A stretch of 44,225 bases of DNA from assembly GCA_036480335.1 (NCBI GenBank), contig JAZGGH010000075.1:1-44225 (forward strand), given 5' to 3'. The stretch comes from JAZGER01 sp036480335 (GTDB lineage: Bacteria > Pseudomonadota > Gammaproteobacteria > DSM-19610). The notes beneath the pieces were generated by a model, which was given only the letters and a program-made list of their open reading frames with translations, searched no databases and was not told the origin of the DNA. This document shows, one piece after another, positions 33,943-40,612 of this stretch. The translations under genes and the position numbers were made by a program. Numbering within the stretch: position 1 is the stretch's first letter; each line of letters starts with the position of its first letter.

Positions 33943-35057
33943 AGAACAGGGGACACTGCTCATTTAATCACTTAACACAGTTTTCATTATTCGTGTAGAA
34001 TCACTGTATGCCAAGGATAGGCAGACTACACATTCCTGGAGGGTGTTATCACGTTATGGGGCGCGGTTTGGAACGACGGCGTATTCTAGCGTTAAGCACC
34101 GATAAACAGGACTTCATCAACCGTCTCGAAACTGGACTCGCCGAGACCGGTACCCAGTGTCTCGCCTGGGCAATCATGGATAATCATTATCACTTGCTCT
34201 TGCGAGTTGGTGAAACACCCCTGTCAGACCTCATGCGTAAACTGCTTGGCGGCTTTGCGACTGCATACAACCGACGTCACAATCGCGTAGGTTATGTATT
34301 TCAGAACCGCTACAAATCCATTCTCTGTGATGAGGAATCCTATCTGCTTGAACTGGTTCGCTATATCCATCTAAACCCGGTTCGGGCGGACATGGTCGAT
34401 GGCCTTGCAGGCCTCGACACGTACCAATGGACAGGGCATGCAGTGTTGCTCGGCATACATCGACAAAAGTGGCAGCACACCGATACTATATTGGCACGCT
34501 TTGGTCAACAAACCACAGCGGCACGACGAGCCTACCAGCAATTTATTTTGAAGGGACTTAACAATGACTCCAGGGTTGATTATGGTGGTGGCGGATTGAT
34601 TCGTAGTTATGGTGGCTGGCAAAATCTGGATCAGGCATCTCAGGAACATGAACGTAAAATTGGCGATGAACGCATTCTTGGTGACAGCCATTTCGTTGAA
34701 ACATCACTCAAAAATGATGAACTACGTGTCGAGCTCAGCGAACAATTAAGACGCGCAGGCTGGGATCTTGAAATACTGATTCATGCGGCCTGTGCTTTTT
34801 TTCAGGCTGATCCTGCGAGGGTAAACCAGAAATCTCGTCAAAACGGATTATCGTTCGCACGATCGGTGATTTGTTATCTTGGAGTCCGGCAAATGAGACT
34901 ATCATCCACGATCATCGGTGGCAGATTAGGAATGGGACAATCAGCTGTTTCTATGGCTAGCAACCGTGGTAGAACGATTTGTGAAGACAAAAAACTTACA
35001 CTGGAAAGACTCGAAAAATATCGAATTAAGTGATTAAGTGAGCAGTGTCCCTGTTCT
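33943..35057 (+). mobile_element. RAYT transposase unit with near-perfect inverted ends
   Basis: The transposase gene is bounded by AGAACAGGGGACACTGCT (from 33943, running on to TTTAATCACTTAA at 33975) and its inverted counterpart, 35026-35057. The two 32-33-base ends differ by one substitution and one extra G. The gene's last two sense codons and stop lie within the right end. Similar end sequence recurs at 35216 and 36172, so this end is or was mobile. Confidence 0.75.
34008..35033 (+). CDS. REP-associated tyrosine transposase (RAYT), Y1 family
   Basis: A 341-residue Y1_Tnp protein. The N-terminal domain has GGCYHVMGRG, the metal-binding HUH motif as HYH (residues 60-62, in MDNHYHLLLR) and SYLLELVRYIHLNPVRA, which contains the candidate catalytic tyrosine. 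The C-terminal 100 residues resemble a DnaA-type helix-turn-helix (LSSTIIGGRLGMGQSAVSMA), seen in the long RAYT subgroup. RAYTs cut and join single strands at REP palindromes; REP-like sequences occur nearby at 28963, 30609 and 36220. The frame is intact, so the enzyme could be active. Confidence 0.9.
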   Translation: MPRIGRLHIPGGCYHVMGRGLERRRILALSTDKQDFINRLETGLAETGTQCLAWAIMDNHYHLLLRVGETPLSDLMRKLLGGFATAYNRRHNRVGYVFQNRYKSILCDEESYLLELVRYIHLNPVRADMVDGLAGLDTYQWTGHAVLLGIHRQKWQHTDTILARFGQQTTAARRAYQQFILKGLNNDSRVDYGGGGLIRSYGGWQNLDQASQEHERKIGDERILGDSHFVETSLKNDELRVELSEQLRRAGWDLEILIHAACAFFQADPARVNQKSRQNGLSFARSVICYLGVRQMRLSSTIIGGRLGMGQSAVSMASNRGRTICEDKKLTLERLEKYRIK

Positions 35058-35074
35058 ACATCCCTGTTCTACAT
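35049..35074. repeat. Tandem 13-bp direct repeat at the RAYT right end
   Basis: CCCTGTTCTACAT occurs twice head to tail, with no mismatch, at the outer edge of the right inverted repeat. It may be a target duplication or a slippage product. Confidence 0.7.
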
Positions 35075-35075
35075 A

Positions 35076-35210
35076 CGCCACTTTCTTCATGCGTTTATCT
35101 AATGTAATTAATGGGATTGATAAATGGTTTGCACATTGTAAAAAATATGCATCATAAGCATAAATGTTATAATTGAGTGCTAATTTTAATGCTTTTTGAA
35201 TATCAACAGA
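35076..35210 (-). pseudogene. Fragment of a PIN-domain (VapC-type) toxin
   Basis: About 44 residues matching the C-terminal part of a PIN toxin: IQKALKLALNYNIYAYDAYFLQCANHLSIPLITLDKRMKK, with the conserved Asp of the YDAYFLQ segment and the Asp of the ITLDKRM segment. The N-terminal half, start codon and antitoxin are missing. The fragment is bounded on both sides by RAYT end sequence (GCAGTGTCCCTGTTC), so it is probably a remnant broken by those insertions. Confidence 0.65.
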
Positions 35211-35215
35211 AACCA

Positions 35216-35280
35216 GCAGTGTCCCTGTTCGTGCTGTTCGCCCTTGTTCCTGTTCTCTTGACCCCATTGAATTTGATTTT
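35216..35280. repeat. RAYT end fragment plus TTGACCCCATT motif
   Basis: GCAGTGTCCCTGTTC (35216-35230) repeats part of the RAYT right end; a degenerate series of CTTGTTCCTGTTCT follows, then TTGACCCCATTGAATTTGATTTTT. The GACCCCAT word recurs at 36138 and 36306. Confidence 0.55.
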
Positions 35281-35284
35281 TATA

Positions 35285-36091
35285 TTACTTATGCGGCGCA
35301 CTCAAATACCCAATCCGCTCCCGGTCAGCATCAAACACAATCACAATATTGTGATAACGCGAATTGAGCGCAAAATAATGCCCATCACTCATCGCCAGAT
35401 GATGCGCCTGCAACACCCGATCCAGTTGTTTTTTCATATCCGGATTGTGGGTAACGATCTCATGAATATCGACCTCAAATATTCCCAGTGCTTCAATGAC
35501 CGTTTTATCCAGTGGCCGATAAAGCTCAGGCATTGAGAAAGGCGGAAGATTCTTTTCCCTGATCGATTCAACCATTTGCAGTTTTCCTTCCACCGTTGCA
35601 GGTTTTTCAGCATAAATGAAAGGTGGTGAGCTGGAGCCGAAGGCAGACAACTGTGCAAGATCATAATTCTGCTGCTTTAGCTCTTTAGCTTCTACCGTAT
35701 AAAAAGCGCTCTCCCAGAAAACAACGGCAACCGGCCGCTGGTTATAAATGGTGAAAATCCCATAACCCAGTGCCAGTAGCTGGGCAGCAATAATGACTGA
35801 CATATCGCCCATCAGCTCTTTTCTGGACTTCGAAGGGTTGCTGACCGCCAACGTTAGAACAGGGCCTAAAATAATATCGACAAAAGCTACCAGTCGGATA
35901 CCTTCCCAGCCACCCGAGGCGGTAAAAAACGGAGTGGGGTACCAGATCAGGGTTATCACGGCCAGCAAGGCCGAGAAAATAGTTAAACTGATCAGGAAAT
36001 GAAGCAGGGCAGGTTTGATTCTGGCAAAGCTCGGAATGAAGTCTGACCGGGTGGAAGCAGATGCATCAGGAGTGAGTAGTTCGCTATTCAT
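35285..36091 (-). CDS. TfpX/TfpZ-family type IV pilin accessory protein
   Basis: A 268-residue membrane protein with three predicted membrane segments at about residues 28-52, 66-85 and 97-116, then a periplasmic domain. The N-terminal pattern WYPTPFFTASGGWEGIRLVAFVDIILGPVLTLAVSNPSK followed by DMSVIIAAQLLALGYG is diagnostic of the TfpX/TfpZ proteins encoded next to minor variants of pilA in Pseudomonas and other Gammaproteobacteria; there they aid pilin stability or assembly. It lies downstream of pilA on the same strand, with RAYT debris between. AGGAAA precedes the ATG. Confidence 0.88.
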   Translation of the reverse strand: MNSELLTPDASASTRSDFIPSFARIKPALLHFLISLTIFSALLAVITLIWYPTPFFTASGGWEGIRLVAFVDIILGPVLTLAVSNPSKSRKELMGDMSVIIAAQLLALGYGIFTIYNQRPVAVVFWESAFYTVEAKELKQQNYDLAQLSAFGSSSPPFIYAEKPATVEGKLQMVESIREKNLPPFSMPELYRPLDKTVIEALGIFEVDIHEIVTHNPDMKKQLDRVLQAHHLAMSDGHYFALNSRYHNIVIVFDADRERIGYLSAPHK

Positions 36092-36126
36092 ATGTTGTTT
36101 CCTATATCAGCCTGGTGTTCTATTGG

Positions 36127-36147
36127 TAATCAATCGAGTCTGACCCC
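36127..36147. repeat. CAATGGGGTCAGACTCGATTG-type repeat
   Basis: Minus-strand word ATGGGGTCAGACTCGA; a second copy (TATGGGGTCAGACTCCA) lies at 36300-36317. Such words commonly flank Y1 transposase genes in Proteobacteria. Confidence 0.55.
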
Positions 36148-36171
36148 ATTGATTTTAATTGATGCGCTGAA

Positions 36172-36212
36172 TTATCGAGTTAAGTGATTAAGTGAGCAGT
36201 GTCCCCTATTCT
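36172..36212. mobile_element. Truncated RAYT 3' end
   Basis: Matches the last codons and right inverted repeat of the transposase: TATCGAGTTAAGTGATTAAG then TGAGCAGTGTCCCC. The rest of a second transposase is absent. It lies between the pilA and TfpX-like genes. Confidence 0.7.
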
Positions 36213-36219
36213 GCCTATT

Positions 36220-36243
36220 CGTCGCAGTGGATCCACGAAATTC
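36220..36243. repeat. REP-like palindrome, copy 3 (partial)
   Basis: Only the right portion is present: GCAGTGGATCCACGAAATTC, identical in CAGTGGATCCACGAAATTC-type sequence to the coaE copy apart from its left edge. It lies just downstream of pilA's terminator. Confidence 0.6.
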
Positions 36244-36263
36244 TCGGTGCTGCCAAAGAAGAA

Positions 36264-36289
36264 AAAGGCTCCTCTTTCGAGGAGCCTTT
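36264..36289 (-). terminator. Rho-independent terminator of pilA
   Basis: An 11-bp perfect stem AAAGGCTCCTC / GAGGAGCCTTT with a 4-nt loop, followed by a T-run when read on the minus strand, about 55 bp past the pilA stop. It should largely uncouple pilA from the TfpX-like gene. Confidence 0.88.
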
Positions 36290-36343
36290 GAGTTATCGAT
36301 GGAGTCTGACCCCATAGATCTGCATTGATTTATGATTGATTTG

Positions 36344-36772
36344 TTAACAAAAACCTGCGGTAACACAGGTACCTGTTTTTGCCCAAGTAACTGCACCATT
36401 GGCAAGTGTGCCGGTCATGATGTATGTTTTATTAGCATCCAGAGCTTGACTCGTGCCAGTGATTTTTACTTTATCAGCAGCGCTACCGGATTCAACCACA
36501 ACTGAGGCTACATAAGTAGATGGAGCGGCGGCATCTATTACACCATTAACACCGCCTTTACACTGGTCTTTAAAATTGGCGGTTGTGGCAACTGTCTGTC
36601 CACAAAGTTCAACAGCAGCTTTTTGGCTAGAAGAGGCTAAAACAACTTCAGAAAATTTAGCTTTGTTTGTATATGTACTATAAGCAGGCAAAGCAATAGC
36701 CGCCAAAATACCAATAATCGCAACAACGATCATAAGTTCGATCAATGTAAAACCAGATTGTACTTTTTTCAT
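36344..36772 (-). CDS. pilA: Type IV major pilin PilA
   Basis: A 142-residue prepilin: leader MKKVQSG, then F-T-L-I-E with Glu5 of the mature chain and the hydrophobic stalk LMIVVAIIGILAAIALPAY. PilD would cut after Gly7. Four cysteines occur (57, 71, 136, 142); the C-terminal pair Cys136-Cys142 would close a very short D-region loop. I start at ATG 36772 (AAGGAA eight bases upstream); the frame extends to 36940 but those residues cover the promoter. Transcription probably depends on sigma54 and PilR. Confidence 0.96.
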   Translation of the reverse strand: MKKVQSGFTLIELMIVVAIIGILAAIALPAYSTYTNKAKFSEVVLASSSQKAAVELCGQTVATTANFKDQCKGGVNGVIDAAAPSTYVASVVVESGSAADKVKITGTSQALDANKTYIMTGTLANGAVTWAKTGTCVTAGFC

Positions 36773-36850
36773 AATGTGTTTCCTTGTTTTAAAAGAGTAA
36801 GAGTCGTTTTTTCGACCTGAATCACGGTTTGCGTTTCGGGTCTGTGCCAA

Positions 36851-36946
36851 CCATCGGCTGAAGGCGGTAAAACTTTCGGGCCGATGGTATGTGCCTGATG
36901 GAGTTAAAGCAGTAAGCGTGCCAGTTTTAACCAGAAGCATCAGGCA
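36851..36946 (-). promoter_or_regulatory. Nested inverted repeats around the pilA promoter
   Basis: TGCCTGATG (36892-36900) and CATCAGGCA (36938-36946) form a 9-bp perfect inverted repeat that encloses the sigma54 site. CCATCGGC (36851-36858) and GCCGATGG (36880-36887) form an 8-bp pair in the predicted 5' leader. Both could fold in RNA or bind protein. Confidence 0.5.
36908..36923 (-). promoter_or_regulatory. Sigma54 (-24/-12) promoter of pilA
   Basis: On the minus strand TGGCACGCTTACTGCT matches the RpoN consensus TGGCACG-N4-TTGCW at all but one position, keeping the essential GG at -24 and GC at -12. Transcription would start near 36897, giving a leader of about 125 nt. This fits activation by PilR, which is encoded 2.2 kb upstream of pilA. 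Confidence 0.85.
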
Positions 36947-36949
36947 GGT

Positions 36950-37258
36950 GTCTGAATGGCGAACGACGGCAGTAAACTGCAGTTAGTAAACAACAGGATA
37001 GCGCGGAAATAGTTTTCAGGGTGGGGTGGTCATCAGCTTCTCCTTGTGTGGTCTGTATCCGGTTCCTTCCGGTTTTACTGCTAAAAGACTGACGTTTAAG
37101 GTCCGGGAAGTGACGTCGTGCGTCACCTATTGCCAGGAGTTATCAGCCTGTTTTTATTCTAGTGCACCGTGGTGAGTCGGTCAATGGGTAATCATAAGCG
37201 ATATCTAAAACTTGAAAAGGGTACAAACTAATACTTTCAGTGCGGGTGCAGCTTCGTA
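36950..37258. other. Non-coding region upstream of pilA
   Basis: No gene is visible. It should contain the PilR enhancer sites. One palindrome, GTGACGTCGTGCGTCAC at 37110-37126 (6-bp arms), lies about 213 bp upstream of the predicted pilA start and is a candidate activator site. Confidence 0.4.
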
Positions 37259-37659
37259 TTAGGCGAGATAAGTATCGAGTGATTTTGCAACTTTTGGAAA
37301 TTCTCCCAGTATTTTTTTATCTGCCGTAATGAGTGGAATATCTAAATATTGAGCCAGTGCAACAAATTCACAATCGTAAGCAGAACAACTGCTCGTATTG
37401 ACCAGTTGCATAATATGAGCGGAAGAAATTTCATATTCATTATCATTTAGCAATTTCTCTGCTTGCTGAATTATTATCAAAATGTCATCAAGCTTAAAAT
37501 GTTTTTGCGTAGATACTGGCTTAAAACGCTTCTGAATTCACTACGCCATAAAATAGGTGCGTTCCAAAGTGAATCAACAGACAATAGTTGTTCAGCTTGC
37601 AGAGACTTTTCGCCTGAGATATATAGGTAAGCGATGATATTGCTATCAACAACAATCAT
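37259..37659 (-). pseudogene. Frameshifted PIN-domain toxin (FitB/VapC-like)
   Basis: Two overlapping frames together make a full PIN toxin of about 134 residues. The first (from ATG 37659) carries MIVVDSNIIAYLY and the Glu of WRSEFRSVL, then runs into a stop after RKNILSL. The second continues with DDILIIIQQAEKLL, the Asp of SAYDCEF and the Asp of LITADKK. One missing base near 37488-37496 explains the break. All four acidic metal ligands survive across the two frames. ATGA overlap with the antitoxin frame shows the original operon. Confidence 0.8.
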
Positions 37660-37897
37660 GCTCGGCCTGCATTCTTTGCTGCTGTTAATTCATCATTAGT
37701 TACAGGGTTAGCAGCGGTTTTTTCTCTGAATGTTCTAGCAACTTTAAGATGCTCGGAAACATCTATTTTGTGAGTGCCGAGGGTTCGTTCAACACAGTAT
37801 AGTATTTCACTATTCAAACTTCGGTGGTGAGACTGGGCTGCTTCCTTAAGTTGCAAATAAAGGTTGTCAGGTAGGTTTTGAGGGTTATTGCAGGCAT
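37656..37897 (-). pseudogene. Frameshifted FitA-like antitoxin
   Basis: ATG 37897 starts MPAITLK, but the expected continuation NLPDNLYLQLKEAAQSHHRSLNSEI lies in another frame, after an A4 run at 37876-37879; restoring one A reunites them into a roughly 80-residue ribbon-helix-helix antitoxin. A shorter product from TTG 37856 could still be made but would lack the DNA-binding strand. The stop overlaps the toxin ATG. Confidence 0.75.
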
Positions 37898-37912
37898 AGT
37901 GGATTTCCAGTT

Positions 37913-37937
37913 ATTATACCTACAATGGTATTGTAGG
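37913..37937 (-). promoter_or_regulatory. Operator and -10 of the first toxin-antitoxin operon
   Basis: CCTACAATGGTATTGTAGG (37919-37937) is an 8-bp perfect inverted repeat with a 3-nt centre, next to a minus-strand TATAAT (37918-37913). This suits repression by a ribbon-helix-helix antitoxin. A TTGACA exists at 37950-37945 but is 26 bp from that -10, too far for a normal promoter. Confidence 0.7.
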
Positions 37938-38043
37938 ATGGGTTTGTCAAGGTGAGAATGCTGTGTGCAGCTTCTGTTTGGCTGTTAATTATCATTCGGG
38001 TGAATTAGTTGAGCCTGTGGAAAATATGTTTCCCCCTTATGGT

Positions 38044-38490
38044 TTATGCATCATTATTCATATGCTCAATCCAAAGCAAATGCTCACCCCAGGCTTTGGA
38101 GTCCTTTAACGCCAAATAGAGTTTTTTATCAGCCGTTATCATTTTTCCCTTCAAGCGTTTTGCCAAAACAAGGTAAAGGCAATCATACACGCCTCGATAA
38201 GTCTCATGAGCTACCTGCCCAGCATCCAGTAATAACTCCTGCCAGGGGTGCATTTGAACAGGCATTTGCAGCAGTAGCGTTTGAATATGATTAGCCTTAA
38301 TCAGCGGCAGCTCATTTCTACGCACTTTTTTACTCAAAATACTGGTACATTCCAGTTGTGCAAAATCAGGAATATGTAAACTTGATTCAGGGAATTCTTG
38401 CAAGATAACGGCCTGTTCCCAATATATCTCAGGGATAAACCATTTCATTACTACGCTAGCATCCAGCACATAGTTCTCATGATTACTCAC
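38044..38490 (-). CDS. vapC: PIN-domain toxin, VapC family
   Basis: A 148-residue intact PIN ribonuclease. Metal-binding acids are seen in VLDASVVMKWF (Asp10), LECTSIL (Glu), VYDCLYLVLA (Asp) and MITADKK (Asp). The VLDASVVxKWF pattern is the COG4113-type VapC. VapC toxins cleave tRNA or rRNA when not bound by their antitoxin; the target cannot be read here. The ATG overlaps the antitoxin stop by ATGA, as in most type II pairs. Confidence 0.9.
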   Translation of the reverse strand: MSNHENYVLDASVVMKWFIPEIYWEQAVILQEFPESSLHIPDFAQLECTSILSKKVRRNELPLIKANHIQTLLLQMPVQMHPWQELLLDAGQVAHETYRGVYDCLYLVLAKRLKGKMITADKKLYLALKDSKAWGEHLLWIEHMNNDA

Positions 38491-38726
38491 CCTTTATCTC
38501 TATCCTCACGGACTAATTCAGCGCTATCTGAAAATAATTGTTTTGACTGGGCAAGTTGTTCACGCAGCTTATTCGTGTTATTCCAAAAGTTTGCAGGCTG
38601 AACTTTAGCTGCATTTTCAAGAATCAAAGCAACCTCCGCCTGCAAAGAGCGATGGTTAGCCCTGGCCCTCTGTTTTAAGTTTTCTACCACATCTTCATGG
38701 AGGTTTCTAACGAGTAGTTGTGACAT
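38487..38726 (-). CDS. FitA/VapB-like ribbon-helix-helix antitoxin
   Basis: A 79-residue protein starting MSQLLVRNLHEDVVENLKQRA with HRSLQAEVALILE, the FitA-type strand-helix-helix; the C-terminal part would wrap the toxin. I start at ATG 38726 because AAGGAGT stands seven bases upstream and the family begins here. The frame stays open for a further 99 codons upstream, which belong to a different, decayed gene. Confidence 0.88.
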   Translation of the reverse strand: MSQLLVRNLHEDVVENLKQRARANHRSLQAEVALILENAAKVQPANFWNNTNKLREQLAQSKQLFSDSAELVREDRDKG

Positions 38727-38738
38727 GGCAATACTCCT

Positions 38739-38757
38739 TGCTATCACAATGATAGCA
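38739..38757 (-). promoter_or_regulatory. Operator of the second toxin-antitoxin operon
   Basis: TGCTATCACAATGATAGCA: 7-bp perfect arms around a 5-nt centre, 13 bp upstream of the antitoxin start. Placement and symmetry match antitoxin autorepression. It differs in sequence from the operator of the decayed pair. Confidence 0.7.
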
Positions 38758-38801
38758 TTTATTCCCGCTCTGTGCCAGAGATCGGTATTATTGCTACTGT
38801 T

Positions 38802-39023
38802 TTCCAACAATATCGATATAATGTCTTTGACCAAAATCCCCAGATTGATAGAAGAAAACTCTACAGTGTCGCCATCAAGGTATCGGGTTAAGGTTGTTTT
38901 GCCGTCCAGTATTGTATACTTGTTTATCTCCGCTCTATCCTGAGCGACAGTGAAGTATTCAACTAATGATGAGATGCTGCTGTAGGCTGCGAGCTTTATA
39001 TTCGCCTGGCGGCTGTTCATCAC
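38802..39023 (-). pseudogene. C-terminal remnant of a Uma2-family (DUF820) nuclease
   Basis: About 74 residues, in the same frame as and upstream of the antitoxin, resemble the C-terminal part of Uma2/DUF820 proteins: KLAAYSSISSLVEYFTVAQD, then the strand pattern RAEINKYT, TTLTRYLDGDTVEF and SSINLGILVKDII. The catalytic N-terminal part is missing. Uma2 genes are common in cyanobacteria and some Proteobacteria. The match is by pattern only. Confidence 0.5.
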
Positions 39024-39109
39024 AGGAAATCATGACGTCTGATTGAATCCTGGCTTTCATGTCAGAGATATAGGTGTTGCATGGGCTGTCTTTCAGGTTA
39101 TCTATTCAA

Positions 39110-40456
39110 CTATTCCATTCCCAGTTTCTGCAACCGGTATCTCAATGCCCTGAAGGTTATGCCGAGTATTTTCGCGGCGGCGGTTTTGTTGTTTGCGGTT
39201 TGTTGCAGGGCTTTTTCAATGGCATTTCTTTCGATGCTCTGTAAGTAGTCTTCCAGGGGGATGCCTTCTGGCGGTTGCAGGGTGTCGTCGGGAATTTGTT
39301 GCAGGCTTTCAGCGGCTGTGGGTAGTTGCAGGTCTTCTGTGGTGATTTGTTTGCCGTCGCACAGGGCGAGGGCGCGTTCGAGTATGTTTTCCAGTTCGCG
39401 CACGTTGCCGGGGTAGGCGTAGCATTGCAGGGTGTTGCTGGCTTCATCGGTCAGGGCGGGTTTGTCGTAGCCGTTTGTCTGGCAAAGTTTATCGAGTATG
39501 TGTGTTGCCAGTTCGGGGATGTCTTCACGTCGCTGGCGCAGGTTGGGCACGGTTAGTTCAATGACGTTGATGCGATAAAATAAGTCCTGTCTGAAGTCGC
39601 CTGCTTCGACGAGTTGGGCGAGGTTTTTATGTGTGGCGGAGAGGATGCGTATGTCGGTGGTGATTTCCTGTGATTCACCAATCGGCCGCACGGCTTTTTC
39701 CTGAATGGCGCGCAACAGTTTGACCTGCATGGCCAGCGGCAGGTCAGCGACTTCATCGAGAAACAGGGTGCCGCCACTGGCGGCCTGGAATAATCCCTGT
39801 TTGTCGCTGCTGGCACCGGTGAAGCTGCCTTTTTTGTGGCCGAAGAATTCGCTTTCCATCAGTTCTGAGGGAATGGCGCCACAGTTAACGGCGATGAAGG
39901 GTTGTTCTGCGCGCGCACCCTTGCTGTGAATCAGGCGCGCAACCAGTTCCTTGCCGGTGCCGGATTCACCACTGATATAGACAGGCGCCTGGCTGCGAGC
40001 AAGTTTGGCGATGGTTGAACGAATGGTTTGCATGATGCTGGAGTCGCCCAGCAGGGTATCGCGGGTGCGGCGATCGACGGGTGACTGACTCAGTGATAAT
40101 GCGCTATTGATCAGTTTGCGTAATTCGGGCAGGTTGACCGGTTTGGCAATGAAGTCAAAGGCGCCAGCCTTGAGGGCTTCAACGGCGGTTTCCATGTTGC
40201 CGTGTGCGGTGATCACGGCAACCGGGGTATCCGGGCTGGCTTCCTGTATTTCTCTGACCAGATCAATGCCGTTTCCGTCTGGCAGGCGCATGTCGGTCAG
40301 GCAGAGGTCGAAGCGGGTTTGCGACAGGTGTTTTCTGGCTTCTTTCAAATCGGCTGCCGAGTGGGTCTGGATTTTCATACGCCCGAGCGTCAGTTCGAGT
40401 AATTCGCGGATATCCGGTTCGTCGTCAACGATCAGTGTAATAGGTTGGTTCATCAC
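39110..40456 (-). CDS. pilR: Sigma54-dependent response regulator PilR
   Basis: A 448-residue NtrC-family activator: receiver domain (phospho-acceptor Asp55 in CLTDMRLPDG), AAA+ domain with Walker A GESGTGKE at 163-170 and the sigma54-contacting loop GSFTGA at 210-215, and a C-terminal Fis-type helix-turn-helix (KTAAAKILGITFRALRYRLQKLGM). It is expected to activate pilA from sites upstream of its sigma54 promoter. It lies downstream of pilS, separated by 156 bp that include a palindromic insertion. Confidence 0.95.
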   Translation of the reverse strand: MMNQPITLIVDDEPDIRELLELTLGRMKIQTHSAADLKEARKHLSQTRFDLCLTDMRLPDGNGIDLVREIQEASPDTPVAVITAHGNMETAVEALKAGAFDFIAKPVNLPELRKLINSALSLSQSPVDRRTRDTLLGDSSIMQTIRSTIAKLARSQAPVYISGESGTGKELVARLIHSKGARAEQPFIAVNCGAIPSELMESEFFGHKKGSFTGASSDKQGLFQAASGGTLFLDEVADLPLAMQVKLLRAIQEKAVRPIGESQEITTDIRILSATHKNLAQLVEAGDFRQDLFYRINVIELTVPNLRQRREDIPELATHILDKLCQTNGYDKPALTDEASNTLQCYAYPGNVRELENILERALALCDGKQITTEDLQLPTAAESLQQIPDDTLQPPEGIPLEDYLQSIERNAIEKALQQTANNKTAAAKILGITFRALRYRLQKLGME

Positions 40457-40469
40457 AGGGATTATATAC

Positions 40470-40544
40470 TAGGAACCTCTGATTAATTCAGCCCAACCTA
40501 CACAGCATGGACATTTGAGTTTTATGAATAACCAGAGGTTCCTA
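40470..40544. mobile_element. 75-bp palindromic element between pilS and pilR
   Basis: TAGGAACCTCTG (40470) and CAGAGGTTCCTA (to 40544) are perfect 12-bp inverted repeats, with weaker pairing further in. The ends recall IS5-type termini and the flanks CTAG and CTAA fit a YTAR target. No coding capacity. It resembles a small MITE, not closely related to the GGGCACC family. Confidence 0.65.
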
Positions 40545-40612
40545 ACCTAAAGATGATCAGTATGCTTCGGCTGAATGTTGCCTGATTATCTTTCGGGTTG
40601 GTAACAATCCAG

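Noticed and set aside
36773..36940. 56-codon N-terminal extension of pilA
   Set aside because: It covers the sigma54 promoter and predicted leader; the prepilin leader MKKVQSG with its own ribosome site is clearly the real start.
37913..37950. TTGACA plus TATAAT as a full promoter for the first toxin-antitoxin operon
   Set aside because: The spacing is 26 bp rather than about 17, so only the -10 and the operator are listed.
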